A stretch of 64,000 nt of DNA from a virus. Below the pieces are notes generated by a model that was not told where the DNA came from, did no database searches, and saw only the letters and a program-made list of their open reading frames with translations. The translations under genes were made by a program, and so were the position numbers. Shown here in pieces: positions 1-8,129 of the stretch (positions are counted from its first letter, which is position 1; each line of letters opens with the position of its first letter). The stretch lies in IMG/VR virus record IMGVR_UViG_3300020478_000003, positions 1 through 64,000 of that record, one strand, 5' to 3'.

Positions 1-275
1 AGCGGCAACCTTAGATGCTTCATCAATTTTAGTAGCAGTTTTAGTACCAGCTTCTGTTATATCTGAAGTAACTTTAGCACCTTTAGCCGCAACCTTAGAT
101 GCTTCATCTACCTTAGTTCCAACTTTGGTTCCAGCTTCTGTTACTTGAGTCCCAAGTTTTGCTACATCATCAACCTTTGCCGCCATCTTAGCGGCTTCAT
201 CTACCTTAGTTCCAACTTTTGCAACATCATCTACTTTTGATAATGGTTTAATGGCATCATCGACTTTGGATACTG
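1..275 (-). repeat. Degenerate ~30-bp tandem repeats coding K-V-D-E decapeptides
   Basis: On the minus strand this stretch encodes seven or more consecutive units of about ten residues, e.g. KVDDAIKPLS, KVDDVAKVGT, KVDEAAKMAA, KVDDVAKLGT. The DNA repeats are also visible: positions 1-24 and 87-110 are nearly identical. The array continues past the left edge, so its total copy number is unknown. In a tape-measure protein, repeat number would affect length directly. Confidence 0.7.
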
Positions 276-1452
276 CTTTTACAACTTCATCGGATTTACC
301 AGCAATCTTGGATCCTAATTCACCGGCTCTTGCAAGATCATCTGCTTTCGTGGACAGCCCAAGAATGTTTTTCATTCCTAACCAGCCTCCACCTAGTCCC
401 ATTAAAGGCATTAGAAATCTACCACCAAACTTCATTAGTTGCGATAGTAATCCTCCACCTTCTTTATCTTTCTTGTTCAATGAAGGTCCACCACCTAAAC
501 CCTTCATACCTTGAGCGAATTTTTTATCTCTGCGATCCTCTAAAGCCATTCTTGCGGCTTTAATCTCTCTTGCTTCTCTCCGCCTGTCCATAGCAAGTTC
601 TTCTCTTTCAATTTCGAGAAGTTCATCTATCTGTTCAGACTCTATTCCTAAAGGATCTCCATCGAGCATTGTCGCCATAGAAACGGGAGTACCTTCAGTT
701 CCTGGAGCATCTCCTGATACTTTCTCAGGGGCTTTAGTTGGTCCACCAGCTATACCTTTAAGAGATGGAGCATCTCCACCTGATTCCGCATCTTCTATTT
801 GCTCGTGCTTAATTCCTAAATACTCTTCTTCAGCCTTATTGATTTTTTCCTGAAGTTCTTTATTTGATGTTTCTAGTTCTTTCGCCTCGATTTTTTCAAT
901 AATTTGATCTTTAGTGAGTTCATTAAACTCTCCTAAATTCTTTAATTCTTCAGCAAGAGCCGATATTCTTAATTCGTTTGCTTTAGCATTAGCAATTGAC
1001 TTTTTCTTTAAGTCCCTTTCGGCTTGTCTTTTTCTTTGTACCGCTTCATTTCGTACTTGCTGTGCCGCATACTGTTCAGCCGATATTCCAGACATAGCGG
1101 AAGCCATACTTTGTTTTCGTACTTTATCCCTTTGGACTTTTGCTTTGGCTTCCTCTACTCCACGGGCATCGGCTATTTCCTTTTCTTCTTCAGTCAGAGC
1201 ATTATAACCGCTTACTCTATCCCTTATAGCTTGAATATAACTACCATTCTCACGCATCCAATCTCTATGCGTTGCCATTTCTTCGGCAAGCAGTATTTTT
1301 GATTGTTCTTTTTCTTCCGCCCTTTGTCGTTTTCTTTGTTGTTTTAAGGCTTTGGATTCCCCGGACAGCATCTTATTCATCTTTTCGATACCACCTCCAA
1401 TGACGGCTTTCGCCCCCATTACTTTAGCCCAGGTTTCCATTGTTGAAGCCAT
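1..1452 (-). CDS. Tape-measure-like tail protein, gp29 position (partial)
   Basis: The reading frame is open from an ATG at 1450-1452 to the left edge (484 codons seen), so the C-terminus is missing. A good Shine-Dalgarno (AGGAGA) precedes the ATG, which overlaps the stop of the frameshifted gp26/gp51 frame as TAATG, suggesting translational coupling. Residues about 35-330 are charged, Lys/Glu/Arg-rich and predicted coiled coil. About 330-370 is Gly/Leu/Met-rich and hydrophobic. The last ~90 visible residues are ten-residue repeats built on K-V-D-E/D-x-A/V-x-K. Position directly after a gp26-type chaperone with a frameshift is where tape-measure genes normally lie, and T4 gp29 is the tape measure. 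No direct sequence match to gp29 was recognised, so the function is inferred from context and composition. Confidence 0.55.
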   Translation of the reverse strand, partial: MASTMETWAKVMGAKAVIGGGIEKMNKMLSGESKALKQQRKRQRAEEKEQSKILLAEEMATHRDWMRENGSYIQAIRDRVSGYNALTEEEKEIADARGVEEAKAKVQRDKVRKQSMASAMSGISAEQYAAQQVRNEAVQRKRQAERDLKKKSIANAKANELRISALAEELKNLGEFNELTKDQIIEKIEAKELETSNKELQEKINKAEEEYLGIKHEQIEDAESGGDAPSLKGIAGGPTKAPEKVSGDAPGTEGTPVSMATMLDGDPLGIESEQIDELLEIEREELAMDRRREAREIKAARMALEDRRDKKFAQGMKGLGGGPSLNKKDKEGGGLLSQLMKFGGRFLMPLMGLGGGWLGMKNILGLSTKADDLARAGELGSKIAGKSDEVVKAVSKVDDAIKPLSKVDDVAKVGTKVDEAAKMAAKVDDVAKLGTQVTEAGTKVGTKVDEASKVAAKGAKVTSDITEAGTKTATKIDEASKVAA

Positions 1453-1646
1453 TAAGGTCTCCTATTTCTCATTTGTTCGTGTCGTTCTTTTTCTTGTTGT
1501 AAATGTTCCGCTAAAAGTGAAACATAAATTTCTCTTTCATACGGAATCATATGCTCTAAATCATATAAACTATAGTTGTGGTGTTGCATAAGCTGGAAGT
1601 TGGTCTTGTAATGATTGACCAACGTATCGTAGCTTATGCAAAGCCG
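1452..1646 (-). CDS. 51: gp51-like frame, reached by -1 frameshift from gp26
   Basis: This frame has no good independent start at its beginning but is open from just upstream of the gp26 stop to TAA at 1452-1454. It adds 64 residues, including HHNYSLYDLEHMIPYERE, a pattern typical of the second half of tail-assembly chaperones. A -1 slip on the heptamer T-TTT-TTC (1646-1652) would give a 311-residue gp26-gp51 fusion; an internal ATG (residue 20 of this segment) could alternatively give a 45-residue free protein. The segment lies immediately before the tape-measure-like gene with stop/start overlap, as in lambda G/GT and relatives. The symbol is by position and motif and is tentative. Confidence 0.6.
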   Translation of the reverse strand, partial: RLCISYDTLVNHYKTNFQLMQHHNYSLYDLEHMIPYEREIYVSLLAEHLQQEKERHEQMRNRRP

Positions 1647-2386
1647 AAAAAATCCTCCAGCCCCTCCAATGTGACTGGCTCTTTATGACCACACTTTGAA
1701 CACTTATAATCAATTACGTGTCTCAAACGTGGCTGATTTGCGAAAAAATCTTTAATTGCATCAAATGCTGGTTCGTGCATATGCTCTACAAATTGACTCA
1801 TTTCAGCTTTTGATGTTTCAGCTCCTTTATAAACATTCTCTGCATCAAATACATAATCTATTGAATCCACAATAACTTTAAACATTTTTTCAATAGAGTC
1901 GTTTTCATTATCGTGGACTTTCATCTCAGAAGTAGACAAATATTTTAACTGGATACCTATTGCATCCGTTAACATTACCTTAGAATAATCTTTGTCCGGA
2001 AAATCGATTTTGATTTCATCGATTTTAATAGAATACTTGTCTATATTTCCACAGGGTACTCCATCCTTTTCTTGATTACAGGTAAATGATGGCTCAATTA
2101 CTTCTCCTCTGCTTTTTGCTCTAATATTTAAGAACAAAAAATCCACATCAAACTGAGGTAATTTCTCTGTATCGAGTTTTCCATCTGTGCAGTTGTCGAT
2201 GATTCTTATAATTACATCCCTTACTGCATTTTGAAACTCAACTCCTTTTAATGTTTTCGCTCCTTCCATTGCTGTAAGAAGAATCTTTTCTTCTTTCACC
2301 AGAAATGGGCGATAAGTTACAGTTACTTTCTTGTCCGATGGCAAGGTCAACTTGTACATCGGAGTTTCTAACTTCGGTAATGCCAT
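1634..2386 (-). CDS. 26: gp26-like baseplate hub / tail assembly chaperone
   Basis: A 250-residue protein resembling the T4 gp26 baseplate family: a short N-terminal beta region that starts MALPKLETPMYKLTLPSD, then a helical middle. It carries two cysteine pairs. One is CNQEKDGVPC around residue 103, and the other is a zinc-ribbon-like C-x2-C (YKCSKCGHKEP) near residue 230, just before the stop. The start has a clear AGGAGA seven bases upstream. T4 gp26 acts in assembly of the central hub. The C-terminal frameshift site into the next frame suggests two products, as for other tail chaperones. Somewhat longer than T4 gp26 (~208 aa). Confidence 0.75.
   Translation of the reverse strand: MALPKLETPMYKLTLPSDKKVTVTYRPFLVKEEKILLTAMEGAKTLKGVEFQNAVRDVIIRIIDNCTDGKLDTEKLPQFDVDFLFLNIRAKSRGEVIEPSFTCNQEKDGVPCGNIDKYSIKIDEIKIDFPDKDYSKVMLTDAIGIQLKYLSTSEMKVHDNENDSIEKMFKVIVDSIDYVFDAENVYKGAETSKAEMSQFVEHMHEPAFDAIKDFFANQPRLRHVIDYKCSKCGHKEPVTLEGLEDFFGFA
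1646..1652 (-). promoter_or_regulatory. Slippery heptamer T TTT TTC (-1 programmed frameshift)
   Basis: Read on the minus strand in the gp26 frame the codons are GAT TTT TTC GGC, so the heptamer matches X XXY YYZ. It lies four codons before the gp26 stop. A perfect 7-bp stem (GTTGGTC with GACCAAC, plus-strand 1599-1605 and 1617-1623) lies about 22 nt downstream, and a small GCTT/AAGC hairpin lies closer. Stem spacing is longer than usual, so the stimulatory structure is uncertain, but the slip site and the open -1 frame fit well. Confidence 0.65.
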
Positions 2387-2420
2387 AATATTATCTCCTA
2401 TATTCGCATTATATAATCAA

Positions 2421-3146
2421 TTATGTTGGTCCTCTTCTGTCTGATAAAAAATGACCTTCATTAAATTTTCCGCCAGTAGCGGTAGTATCTGAATCAGCCC
2501 ACCATCCGTGTCCTGGATCAGTATGATTCCAATCTCTAAATACCCAAGTTACAGTAAAAGTAGCAATCTCTCCTTCTGAACCCCACATATATTCTACTGG
2601 TCCTAATGCTGATGGATATGCTTCTATTAATGCAATATTAGCAATTGCTCCACCTTGTCTATCGAGAGGTATAATTCTTATTTCTGAAGCAATATAATCT
2701 TGATAATAACTTAATGTGTATACCTGTCTATGAGAAGGTTTGGGACTATTTTTAGACACTCCAGTTCCGTGTTTTACTTGTCCCATAATAGCGGCTATCC
2801 ATCCATCAAAAAATCTATGTTCGGCATAGTCTTCACCAATCATAAATGTCATCGTTACAGTATCAATAATTAAATCGTTTGCTACTTTAAAGATGGGACC
2901 GAAACGTTTAACATCGATTGTACCTAGATTTTTGCCTGGAACAGATACTTGTTTTGCTTTATACGAAAGAAATTTGGTTCCGCCTTTTTCTTTTTCTACT
3001 CCAGTATAAAATTCTCCTAAGTATCCACCGCCACCAGACATACCCATATCTTTATGTCCTTTGGGCATATAAATTTCGATAGAATATAAATTATTTCTAG
3101 CGAAATCTTCTTTAGTTATTACTTCATTAAAATCCGATACTTGCAC
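2421..3146 (-). CDS. 54: gp54-like baseplate tail-tube initiator
   Basis: This 241-residue protein begins MQVSDFNEVITKEDFARNNL, which aligns with the start of T4 gp54 (DFN...DFxRNNxFS). It continues with tube-protein-type beta segments, such as VSVPGKNLGTIDVKRFGPIF and TVTMTFMIGEDYAEHRFFDGW, and ends in the EGEIATFTVTWVFRDW segment typical of the gp19/gp48/gp54 tube fold. The start codon is GTG (3144-3146), sharing one base with the upstream TAG, with GGAG eight bases before it. In T4, gp54 sits on gp48 and nucleates tube polymerisation. It is shorter than T4 gp54 (~320 aa), so gp54 rather than gp19 is judged from the N-terminus and from the separate gp19 at 57852. Confidence 0.65.
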   Translation of the reverse strand: MQVSDFNEVITKEDFARNNLYSIEIYMPKGHKDMGMSGGGGYLGEFYTGVEKEKGGTKFLSYKAKQVSVPGKNLGTIDVKRFGPIFKVANDLIIDTVTMTFMIGEDYAEHRFFDGWIAAIMGQVKHGTGVSKNSPKPSHRQVYTLSYYQDYIASEIRIIPLDRQGGAIANIALIEAYPSALGPVEYMWGSEGEIATFTVTWVFRDWNHTDPGHGWWADSDTTATGGKFNEGHFLSDRRGPT

Positions 3147-3817
3147 TATTTACTCCAAACTGATTTAGCTGAGGCACCCACAAATCTTTGATAAGGTAGA
3201 AATATAGCATTCTCCCATTCATTAGGCGGTGCTTCTAATAGACTTGTTCTTACGTGTCCATATAGGTATTTATGTATCATCTTATCGGAGTTTTTGATGT
3301 TCTTTACCGATCTCCAAGTCATATTAAAACGTGCTTTGTCAGTCATATCTTCTACCTCTCCCTTTTGGGAAGCAAATTTCATTATCTTGTTCATAAATTT
3401 CATTCTTTCGATAGGATGTAAGTAATGAAAGTTCAGTCCCATAAAGCCGTCTTTATACGCATCTAGAACAATAATAAGAGGAAATTTATCCCAATATGGT
3501 AGAATCGCTTTCAGTTTGGCATCATATCCAAACGTGTACATCTTTCCAGGTCTTAACTGGGCTTTCTTCTTAAATCCTTTAGCAGATTCTCCAACTTTTT
3601 GTTTAAACCACGCTACCGACTTTTTTGTTTGTCTAGCTTTAGAAATTCTCTTCGGAGACAATTGGGCTTTTGTTAATTCGGCTCCAATTGCTCTTCTAGC
3701 CATTTGACCGACTTTATTCGTTCTGGTTACTTTGCCCCATTGACTGCCTATCCAACGATATTTGTTTCCGTCGGAAGCGACTCTTTCAGTTCCTTTTGCG
3801 ATGTCTACTACAGCCAT
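3146..3817 (-). CDS. Conserved-looking phage protein, function unassigned
   Basis: 223 residues, not assigned to a named family. The N-terminal ~70 residues are basic (VASDGNKYRWIGSQWGKVTR, then many Lys/Arg). The second half has a compact aromatic core: YDAKLKAILPYWDKFPLI, then GFMGLNFHYLHPIERMKF, and a C-terminus reading EAPPNEWENAIFLPYQRF. It lies between gp4 and the gp54-like gene in one minus-strand operon, one base from gp4's stop and overlapping the next start by one base, so it is probably a virion or DNA-end protein. In T4 the gp2 DNA-end protector lies beside gene 4, but I see no firm similarity to it. Confidence 0.6.
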   Translation of the reverse strand: MAVVDIAKGTERVASDGNKYRWIGSQWGKVTRTNKVGQMARRAIGAELTKAQLSPKRISKARQTKKSVAWFKQKVGESAKGFKKKAQLRPGKMYTFGYDAKLKAILPYWDKFPLIIVLDAYKDGFMGLNFHYLHPIERMKFMNKIMKFASQKGEVEDMTDKARFNMTWRSVKNIKNSDKMIHKYLYGHVRTSLLEAPPNEWENAIFLPYQRFVGASAKSVWSK

Positions 3818-3818
3818 A

Positions 3819-4268
3819 TTACTTTACCAAATGATCCTCTGTTAGTATTTTAAATGTCCATTTTCTATCCGCACAAAATTCCTCGGCTGCTTTCCATTTT
3901 GCTTCATTTATTTTCCAAGTTTTTATAGCATTTAAATATCGAAACTTGCTCTTAGGATTCTTAGTTCTTGGTTTTTTGGGAGGACCGCATTGTTCTTTAG
4001 GCTTAACCTCAATAAGCAAATGTCGTAAATTTCCGTCTGCACCTTTCTGTTCAATCCAAAAATCAGGAAAGTATCTATGCACTTTGCCATCCACAGGACT
4101 CACATAAGGTAATACTATTTCCTCACTACTCCATCGTACAATATTCTTTTGTGTAATATCGCAATATACCATAAATCTACGTTCCCAGGCGGATCGATAT
4201 TGCACGTTATCCACTGCCCCAACATACTTATCACGATTTTTTACTTTATATTTTCCCTTATATGCCAT
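3819..4268 (-). CDS. 4: Head completion nuclease, gp4-like
   Basis: 149 residues, matching the length and pattern of T4 gp4 (gp50/gp4 head completion protein, ~150 aa). It starts MAYKGKYKVKNRDKYVG and continues with YRSAWERRFMVYCD, RYFPDFWIEQ, LLIEVKPKEQ and WKAAEEFCADRKWTFKILTE. The D (PDFW) plus E-x-K (IEVKPK) arrangement is that of a restriction-like endonuclease fold. The protein is needed to finish the filled head before tail joining. It is the first gene of the minus-strand unit. Only a weak GAG lies before the ATG, and the divergent late promoter at 4275-4282 would place the transcript start at or next to the ATG. Confidence 0.85.
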   Translation of the reverse strand: MAYKGKYKVKNRDKYVGAVDNVQYRSAWERRFMVYCDITQKNIVRWSSEEIVLPYVSPVDGKVHRYFPDFWIEQKGADGNLRHLLIEVKPKEQCGPPKKPRTKNPKSKFRYLNAIKTWKINEAKWKAAEEFCADRKWTFKILTEDHLVK

Positions 4269-4274
4269 CTCAGT

Positions 4275-4282
4275 TATTTATA
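4275..4282 (-). promoter_or_regulatory. Late promoter TATAAATA (minus, for gp4 operon)
   Basis: TATAAATA on the minus strand, matching the T4 late promoter core recognised by gp55-type sigma. It ends six bases before the gp4 ATG, so the mRNA would be leaderless or nearly so. It overlaps the divergent plus-strand promoter by two bases. Confidence 0.6.
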
Positions 4283-4288
4283 TAAATA
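4281..4288 (+). promoter_or_regulatory. Late promoter TATAAATA (for gp48 operon)
   Basis: Perfect TATAAATA followed by G, 39 bases before the gp48 ATG, in the 59-base divergent gap between gp4 and gp48. Confidence 0.75.
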
Positions 4289-4327
4289 GTTCAAATACTA
4301 CTTATTTAGCACGATTGAGGTACAACA

Positions 4328-5404
4328 ATGGCAGATGTTTATAAAGGACAAAAACGACCTAATATAGGTTCACACGGGTCCGCAGTACAAGTTGCAGATA
4401 TTCAGAGCGGATTAGCTGAACCAGCCCATCCAGTCTCTACATTTGCTCCTGATCCTTCTGATATTCCACCAGGAGATGGTGTTCGGATATTCAAATTCCC
4501 TTTAGAGGATGTATCCGCAGGGAATTTTTGGACAAGACTCATAATTAATTCTTGGGTTCCAGTCACTCGGAACAAAGAAGTCGTAACTGGACAAAACCAC
4601 TCATTGGATAAAGACACAATAGCGAATATCTGGCTTCCTATGCCTCTAACTCTTTCTACTTTATATCAGCAAAAATATACAGAAACCGAAAATATGATGG
4701 TCAATAGAGGTACTAAAGACTCTACTGGTATGGGAGGTTTACAAGGATACGCCGCAACTTTCTGGGATCAAGCTAAATCCGCAGTATCTGGAACCGCTCA
4801 AGAATTAGCAGGTTTCACTTCAGATATAGCGAATGTGAATGCTTCTGGTAAAATGGCAATGGGTTCAATCGCAAATCAGCAAATGGGGTTAGTATACGAT
4901 GGAGCATCTTTAAGACCACATACACTTTCTTGGAGAATGACTCCTAAAGACAGAGAAGAGCAAAATGCTATAGAAACAGTTTGTTTTGCTCTCAAAAAAT
5001 TCTCTTCTCCTGTAGTAAAGGGTGCTCTTGCTGGTGATTCTAATTTTGCAAATTCGGCAAAGGCTCACCAGAAAGCAGTAAAGGATGTAGAAAAAGAAAG
5101 TAAAAAAGGGAAAAAGGATATTGCGCCAGCCGCATTGAAAGATGTACAAGATTCATTGAGAAGTATTGGTCGTCTAGGTATACCTGTAACCGTCAATGTA
5201 GAATTCTGGTTTGGGAAAGAACGAAACCCACATCTATTTCAAATTAAAGATTCATTTATTCAATCAGTAGAGGTAAATTATACGCCTACAGGAACGTGGA
5301 ATGCTTATGAAGATGGTGCTCCAATTGAAACTCAGCTAACAGTACAATTGAAAGAAAATGCAATCATTACACAAGAGGATATTGAGTTTGGAGGAGGATA
5401 TTAA
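4328..5404 (+). CDS. 48: gp48-like baseplate tail-tube cap
   Basis: 358 residues, close to T4 gp48 (~364 aa). The N-terminal arm (YKGQKRPNIGSHGS) is followed by FKFPLEDVSAGNFWTRLIIN. The middle is Ala/Gly-rich and loop-like (residues ~125-180). After that comes GLVYDGASLRPHTLSWRMTP, a tube-fold signature seen in gp48/gp54 family members, and VTVNVEFWFGKERNPHLFQI. The C-terminus carries SVEVNYTPTGTWNAYEDGAP, the conserved strand pair of the tube fold. gp48 binds the hub and the bottom of the tube and is followed by gp54. The first gene of the plus-strand baseplate unit; it overlaps the next start by one base (TAATG). Confidence 0.75.
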   Translation: MADVYKGQKRPNIGSHGSAVQVADIQSGLAEPAHPVSTFAPDPSDIPPGDGVRIFKFPLEDVSAGNFWTRLIINSWVPVTRNKEVVTGQNHSLDKDTIANIWLPMPLTLSTLYQQKYTETENMMVNRGTKDSTGMGGLQGYAATFWDQAKSAVSGTAQELAGFTSDIANVNASGKMAMGSIANQQMGLVYDGASLRPHTLSWRMTPKDREEQNAIETVCFALKKFSSPVVKGALAGDSNFANSAKAHQKAVKDVEKESKKGKKDIAPAALKDVQDSLRSIGRLGIPVTVNVEFWFGKERNPHLFQIKDSFIQSVEVNYTPTGTWNAYEDGAPIETQLTVQLKENAIITQEDIEFGGGY

Positions 5405-5907
5405 TGGCTAAGTACACAAAAATACTTCCTCAACTTACCTACAATGGTGTGAGTATATGTGATATTACTCATAGATTGGATATGCTTAAAACAGTAATGA
5501 ATTATGAAACAATGTATTATTCTGTAAATATTTTAGAGACTGATACTCCTGAAAAAATAGCAGAAAAATATTATGGAAATCAAGATTATTGGTGGATTGT
5601 ATGTGCAATCAACAAAGTCGTTGATCCATTTTATGATTGGGTAATGAGAGAAACAGAAGTCGAAGCATATGCTGAAATCCTTTATGATGATATAAATGCA
5701 ATTCATCATTACGAAGATGCTAATTATGTTCAATATGATGAACAAAATGGAGAAGGAACTTTAGTGCCAGTTACTAACTTAGAATGGGAAATATATGTAA
5801 ATGATAAGAAAAGACAAATAATGTTATTAAAACCAACGCATATTCCCAAAATAGCAGATGAATTTGCAAAATGGATGAAAGATACTAAACAACAATTTCA
5901 GGAATAA
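5404..5907 (+). CDS. 53: Baseplate wedge protein gp53
   Basis: 167 residues (T4 gp53 ~196). The core is LETDTPEKIAEKYYGNQDYW followed by WIVCAINKVVDPFYDW, the LysM-like signature of gp53 proteins, which clamp neighbouring wedges around the hub. The rest is acidic and aromatic, ending in a basic/helical tail. The ATG overlaps the gp48 stop, so the genes are translationally coupled. The next gene starts six bases after the stop. Confidence 0.85.
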   Translation: MAKYTKILPQLTYNGVSICDITHRLDMLKTVMNYETMYYSVNILETDTPEKIAEKYYGNQDYWWIVCAINKVVDPFYDWVMRETEVEAYAEILYDDINAIHHYEDANYVQYDEQNGEGTLVPVTNLEWEIYVNDKKRQIMLLKPTHIPKIADEFAKWMKDTKQQFQE

Positions 5908-5913
5908 TATATT

Positions 5914-7209
5914 ATGGCTGAGCAAAGTCTTGAAACTCTAGATCCAAAAACTATTTCTGATTGGAATTGTGAGTTTACGAATTATAAAGGAGATAGTGAA
6001 GAATTAAGTGGAATTATTAAGCAGATGAGTATATACGAGTCTATCTACAATAATTGTATGTTTGGAAGTATACTGATTGATGATGGAACTGGTATGATTG
6101 AGGCTAATGGTATAGTCGGTTCTGGATTAGAACAATTTCATTTTGAAATAGTTACACCGAATTCGTCTTCTGCAAAAACTTCTAATCTTGAAAAAGAGTT
6201 TAAGATAGATTCTGTATCTGCTGGAATAAAAACCAAAACACATACTGAATATAATATAGGAATATCATCTCCGTATCTTTTCGTTAATAATCAGAAAAAA
6301 ATAAGTCGATCATTTATGAAAATGACGGCTTCTGAAATAGCAGAATATGTGGGTACAAGTGTTTTAGAATTTGGTTCATATCTATGGACTGATTTTGTGG
6401 TCTCTCCTTCCCTTCACGAAAAACAGATTGTTGTGCCAAATTGGAATCCATTTCAGTTGTTGAATTTCTTGGCTAAAAATTCCGTATCTGCTAAGGGAGA
6501 ATCTAATTATTTGTTCTTTGAAAACAATGATGGCTTTAAGTTTATGACTGTAGACGAATTAAAAGGTGGAGATATAATGCGAGCCTTTACATTGAAGAGT
6601 CAGCCTGTTCAAATAGCTGAAGATGCTCGAGGCTTCACGGTTGATAACTCAATGATGGAGAATTATTCAGAGCAAAGTAGATTTAATATATCTGGAGGGC
6701 AAGTGAGTGGTCAATATGGTGCATCCATATTGACTCATAATATTCTTGAGAAATCATTAGAATCATATGAGGTAGAATATGACGGAGAGAAAGATGTCGT
6801 ATTAGCAGAAGGTATTGGTCTCAATGGACCAAAAGATGCTCCATATGCAGACTTTAATGTGAGACAACACGAAGGCTTTATGAGTGCTAATTATCTTTAT
6901 GGTATCCACGATAAAGGAGAGAAGAGCCATTATCCGCATTATGATATGAAGAAGACCGAAATGAGAACAAATACCATCAAATTTGATGTTCCTGGTGACA
7001 CAAATTGTTGGGCTGGTGATGTTGTAATATTAAGAATACCGACAAATATTCACGTTCACGATTTACCTGAGGATCAATATTTGACGGGAAAATGGTTAGT
7101 CACGGCTATACATCATAAAATTAATAATAAGGAATATGTAATGACATTAGAATGTATGAAAGATGGATTCTTCGGAGATCCAGATATGGTAATAGAAGAG
7201 AGAGGATAG
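5914..7209 (+). CDS. 27: Baseplate central hub protein gp27
   Basis: 431 residues (T4 gp27 ~391). Family features: IYNNCMFGSILIDDGTGM in the first tube-like domain; GIVGSGLEQFHFEI; IVVPNWNPFQLLNFLAKNSV followed by NYLFFENNDGFKFMTVDEL, the usual gp27 P-x-NPF and FFE-x2-GF stretch. Near the C-terminus FDVPGDTNCWAGDVVILRIP and YLTGKWLVTAIHHKI match the family's last beta domain. gp27 trimers form the torus that carries gp5 and connects to the tube. The following gp5 gene starts three bases downstream. Confidence 0.85.
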   Translation: MAEQSLETLDPKTISDWNCEFTNYKGDSEELSGIIKQMSIYESIYNNCMFGSILIDDGTGMIEANGIVGSGLEQFHFEIVTPNSSSAKTSNLEKEFKIDSVSAGIKTKTHTEYNIGISSPYLFVNNQKKISRSFMKMTASEIAEYVGTSVLEFGSYLWTDFVVSPSLHEKQIVVPNWNPFQLLNFLAKNSVSAKGESNYLFFENNDGFKFMTVDELKGGDIMRAFTLKSQPVQIAEDARGFTVDNSMMENYSEQSRFNISGGQVSGQYGASILTHNILEKSLESYEVEYDGEKDVVLAEGIGLNGPKDAPYADFNVRQHEGFMSANYLYGIHDKGEKSHYPHYDMKKTEMRTNTIKFDVPGDTNCWAGDVVILRIPTNIHVHDLPEDQYLTGKWLVTAIHHKINNKEYVMTLECMKDGFFGDPDMVIEERG

Positions 7210-7212
7210 ATT

Positions 7213-8115
7213 ATGCAATTTATGGGATTTGATGGATTTGTTTGGTTTATGGGCGTAGTAGAAGACCGACGTGATCCAATGGCTTTGGGAAGATGTAGAG
7301 TAAGAATCGCTGGTTTACATACAGAGAAGATGGAACAAGGTATTGATGAAGGTATTCCTACAGAAGATTTACCTTGGGCTCATCCGATGCAACCAATTAC
7401 TTCTGCCGCAATGAATGGAATTGGGACAACTCCTCTGGGTCCTGTAGAAGGAACTTGGGTAGTAGGATTCTTTAGAGATGGAGAGAATTGTCAAGAACCA
7501 ATAATGATGGGAACTCTTGGAGGATATCCTACAAAAGCACCAGCAAAAACTGGGTTTAATGATCCGAATGGTATTTATCCAAAAGCTACTCATTTGGGAG
7601 AACCAGATACACATAGAAGAGCAAGAAAAAACTTTACAGGTCCACCGAGTGTAGGAGGAGGTTCGTCTAAGCCTGAAGAAGGTTTACCTATGGATAATTA
7701 TAAGGCTCAATATCCATTTAATCACGTAAGAGCAAGCGAAAGTGGACACGTAGAAGAATGGGATGATACTCCAGGTAGTGAAAGACTTATGAGATATCAC
7801 AAAGCAGGTACGTGGGAAGAAATTGGACCCGATGGGACACGCACCGTGAACGTACAGATGGACAATTATACTATTGTCGCGGCTAACGATGATCTTACCG
7901 TAACTGGAGATGCTAACATTAAAGTTGATGGAAAATTGACCATTGAAACTGGTGGAGATTTGGAGATGAAAGTTGGTGGTGAATGGAAGATGGAGGTAAC
8001 AGGAGATTGGAAACCTGACATAATGGGAGATTGTACAATCACTTCTGTTGGTAATTTAACAACGGAATCAGGTAAAATAAACTGGGTCAAAGGCGCAGGA
8101 TTAAAATTAAACTAG
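7213..8115 (+). CDS. 5: gp5-like baseplate hub spike, no lysozyme domain
   Basis: 300 residues. The N-terminal OB-fold domain is clear: VWFMGVVEDRRDPMALGRCR, then PWAHPMQPITSAAMNGIGTT and GTWVVGFFRDGENCQEPIMM. T4 gp5 (~575 aa) then has a lysozyme domain; here the sequence goes through a Gly/Pro linker (KNFTGPPSVGGGSSKPEEG) straight to the spike. From about residue 160 (FNHVRASESGHVEEWDDTPG) to the end there are repeated short strands such as GDANIKVDGKLTIETGGDLE, giving a trimeric beta-helix needle. It therefore pierces the outer membrane mechanically but brings no muramidase of its own. The PAAR protein at 10569 probably caps it. Confidence 0.85.
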   Translation: MQFMGFDGFVWFMGVVEDRRDPMALGRCRVRIAGLHTEKMEQGIDEGIPTEDLPWAHPMQPITSAAMNGIGTTPLGPVEGTWVVGFFRDGENCQEPIMMGTLGGYPTKAPAKTGFNDPNGIYPKATHLGEPDTHRRARKNFTGPPSVGGGSSKPEEGLPMDNYKAQYPFNHVRASESGHVEEWDDTPGSERLMRYHKAGTWEEIGPDGTRTVNVQMDNYTIVAANDDLTVTGDANIKVDGKLTIETGGDLEMKVGGEWKMEVTGDWKPDIMGDCTITSVGNLTTESGKINWVKGAGLKLN

Positions 8116-8129
8116 TAGGAACGAAATAA

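Noticed and set aside
1024-1591. Several plus-strand frames over the tape-measure-like gene.
   Set aside because: They lack ribosome sites and oppose a long minus-strand gene with normal start and neighbours.
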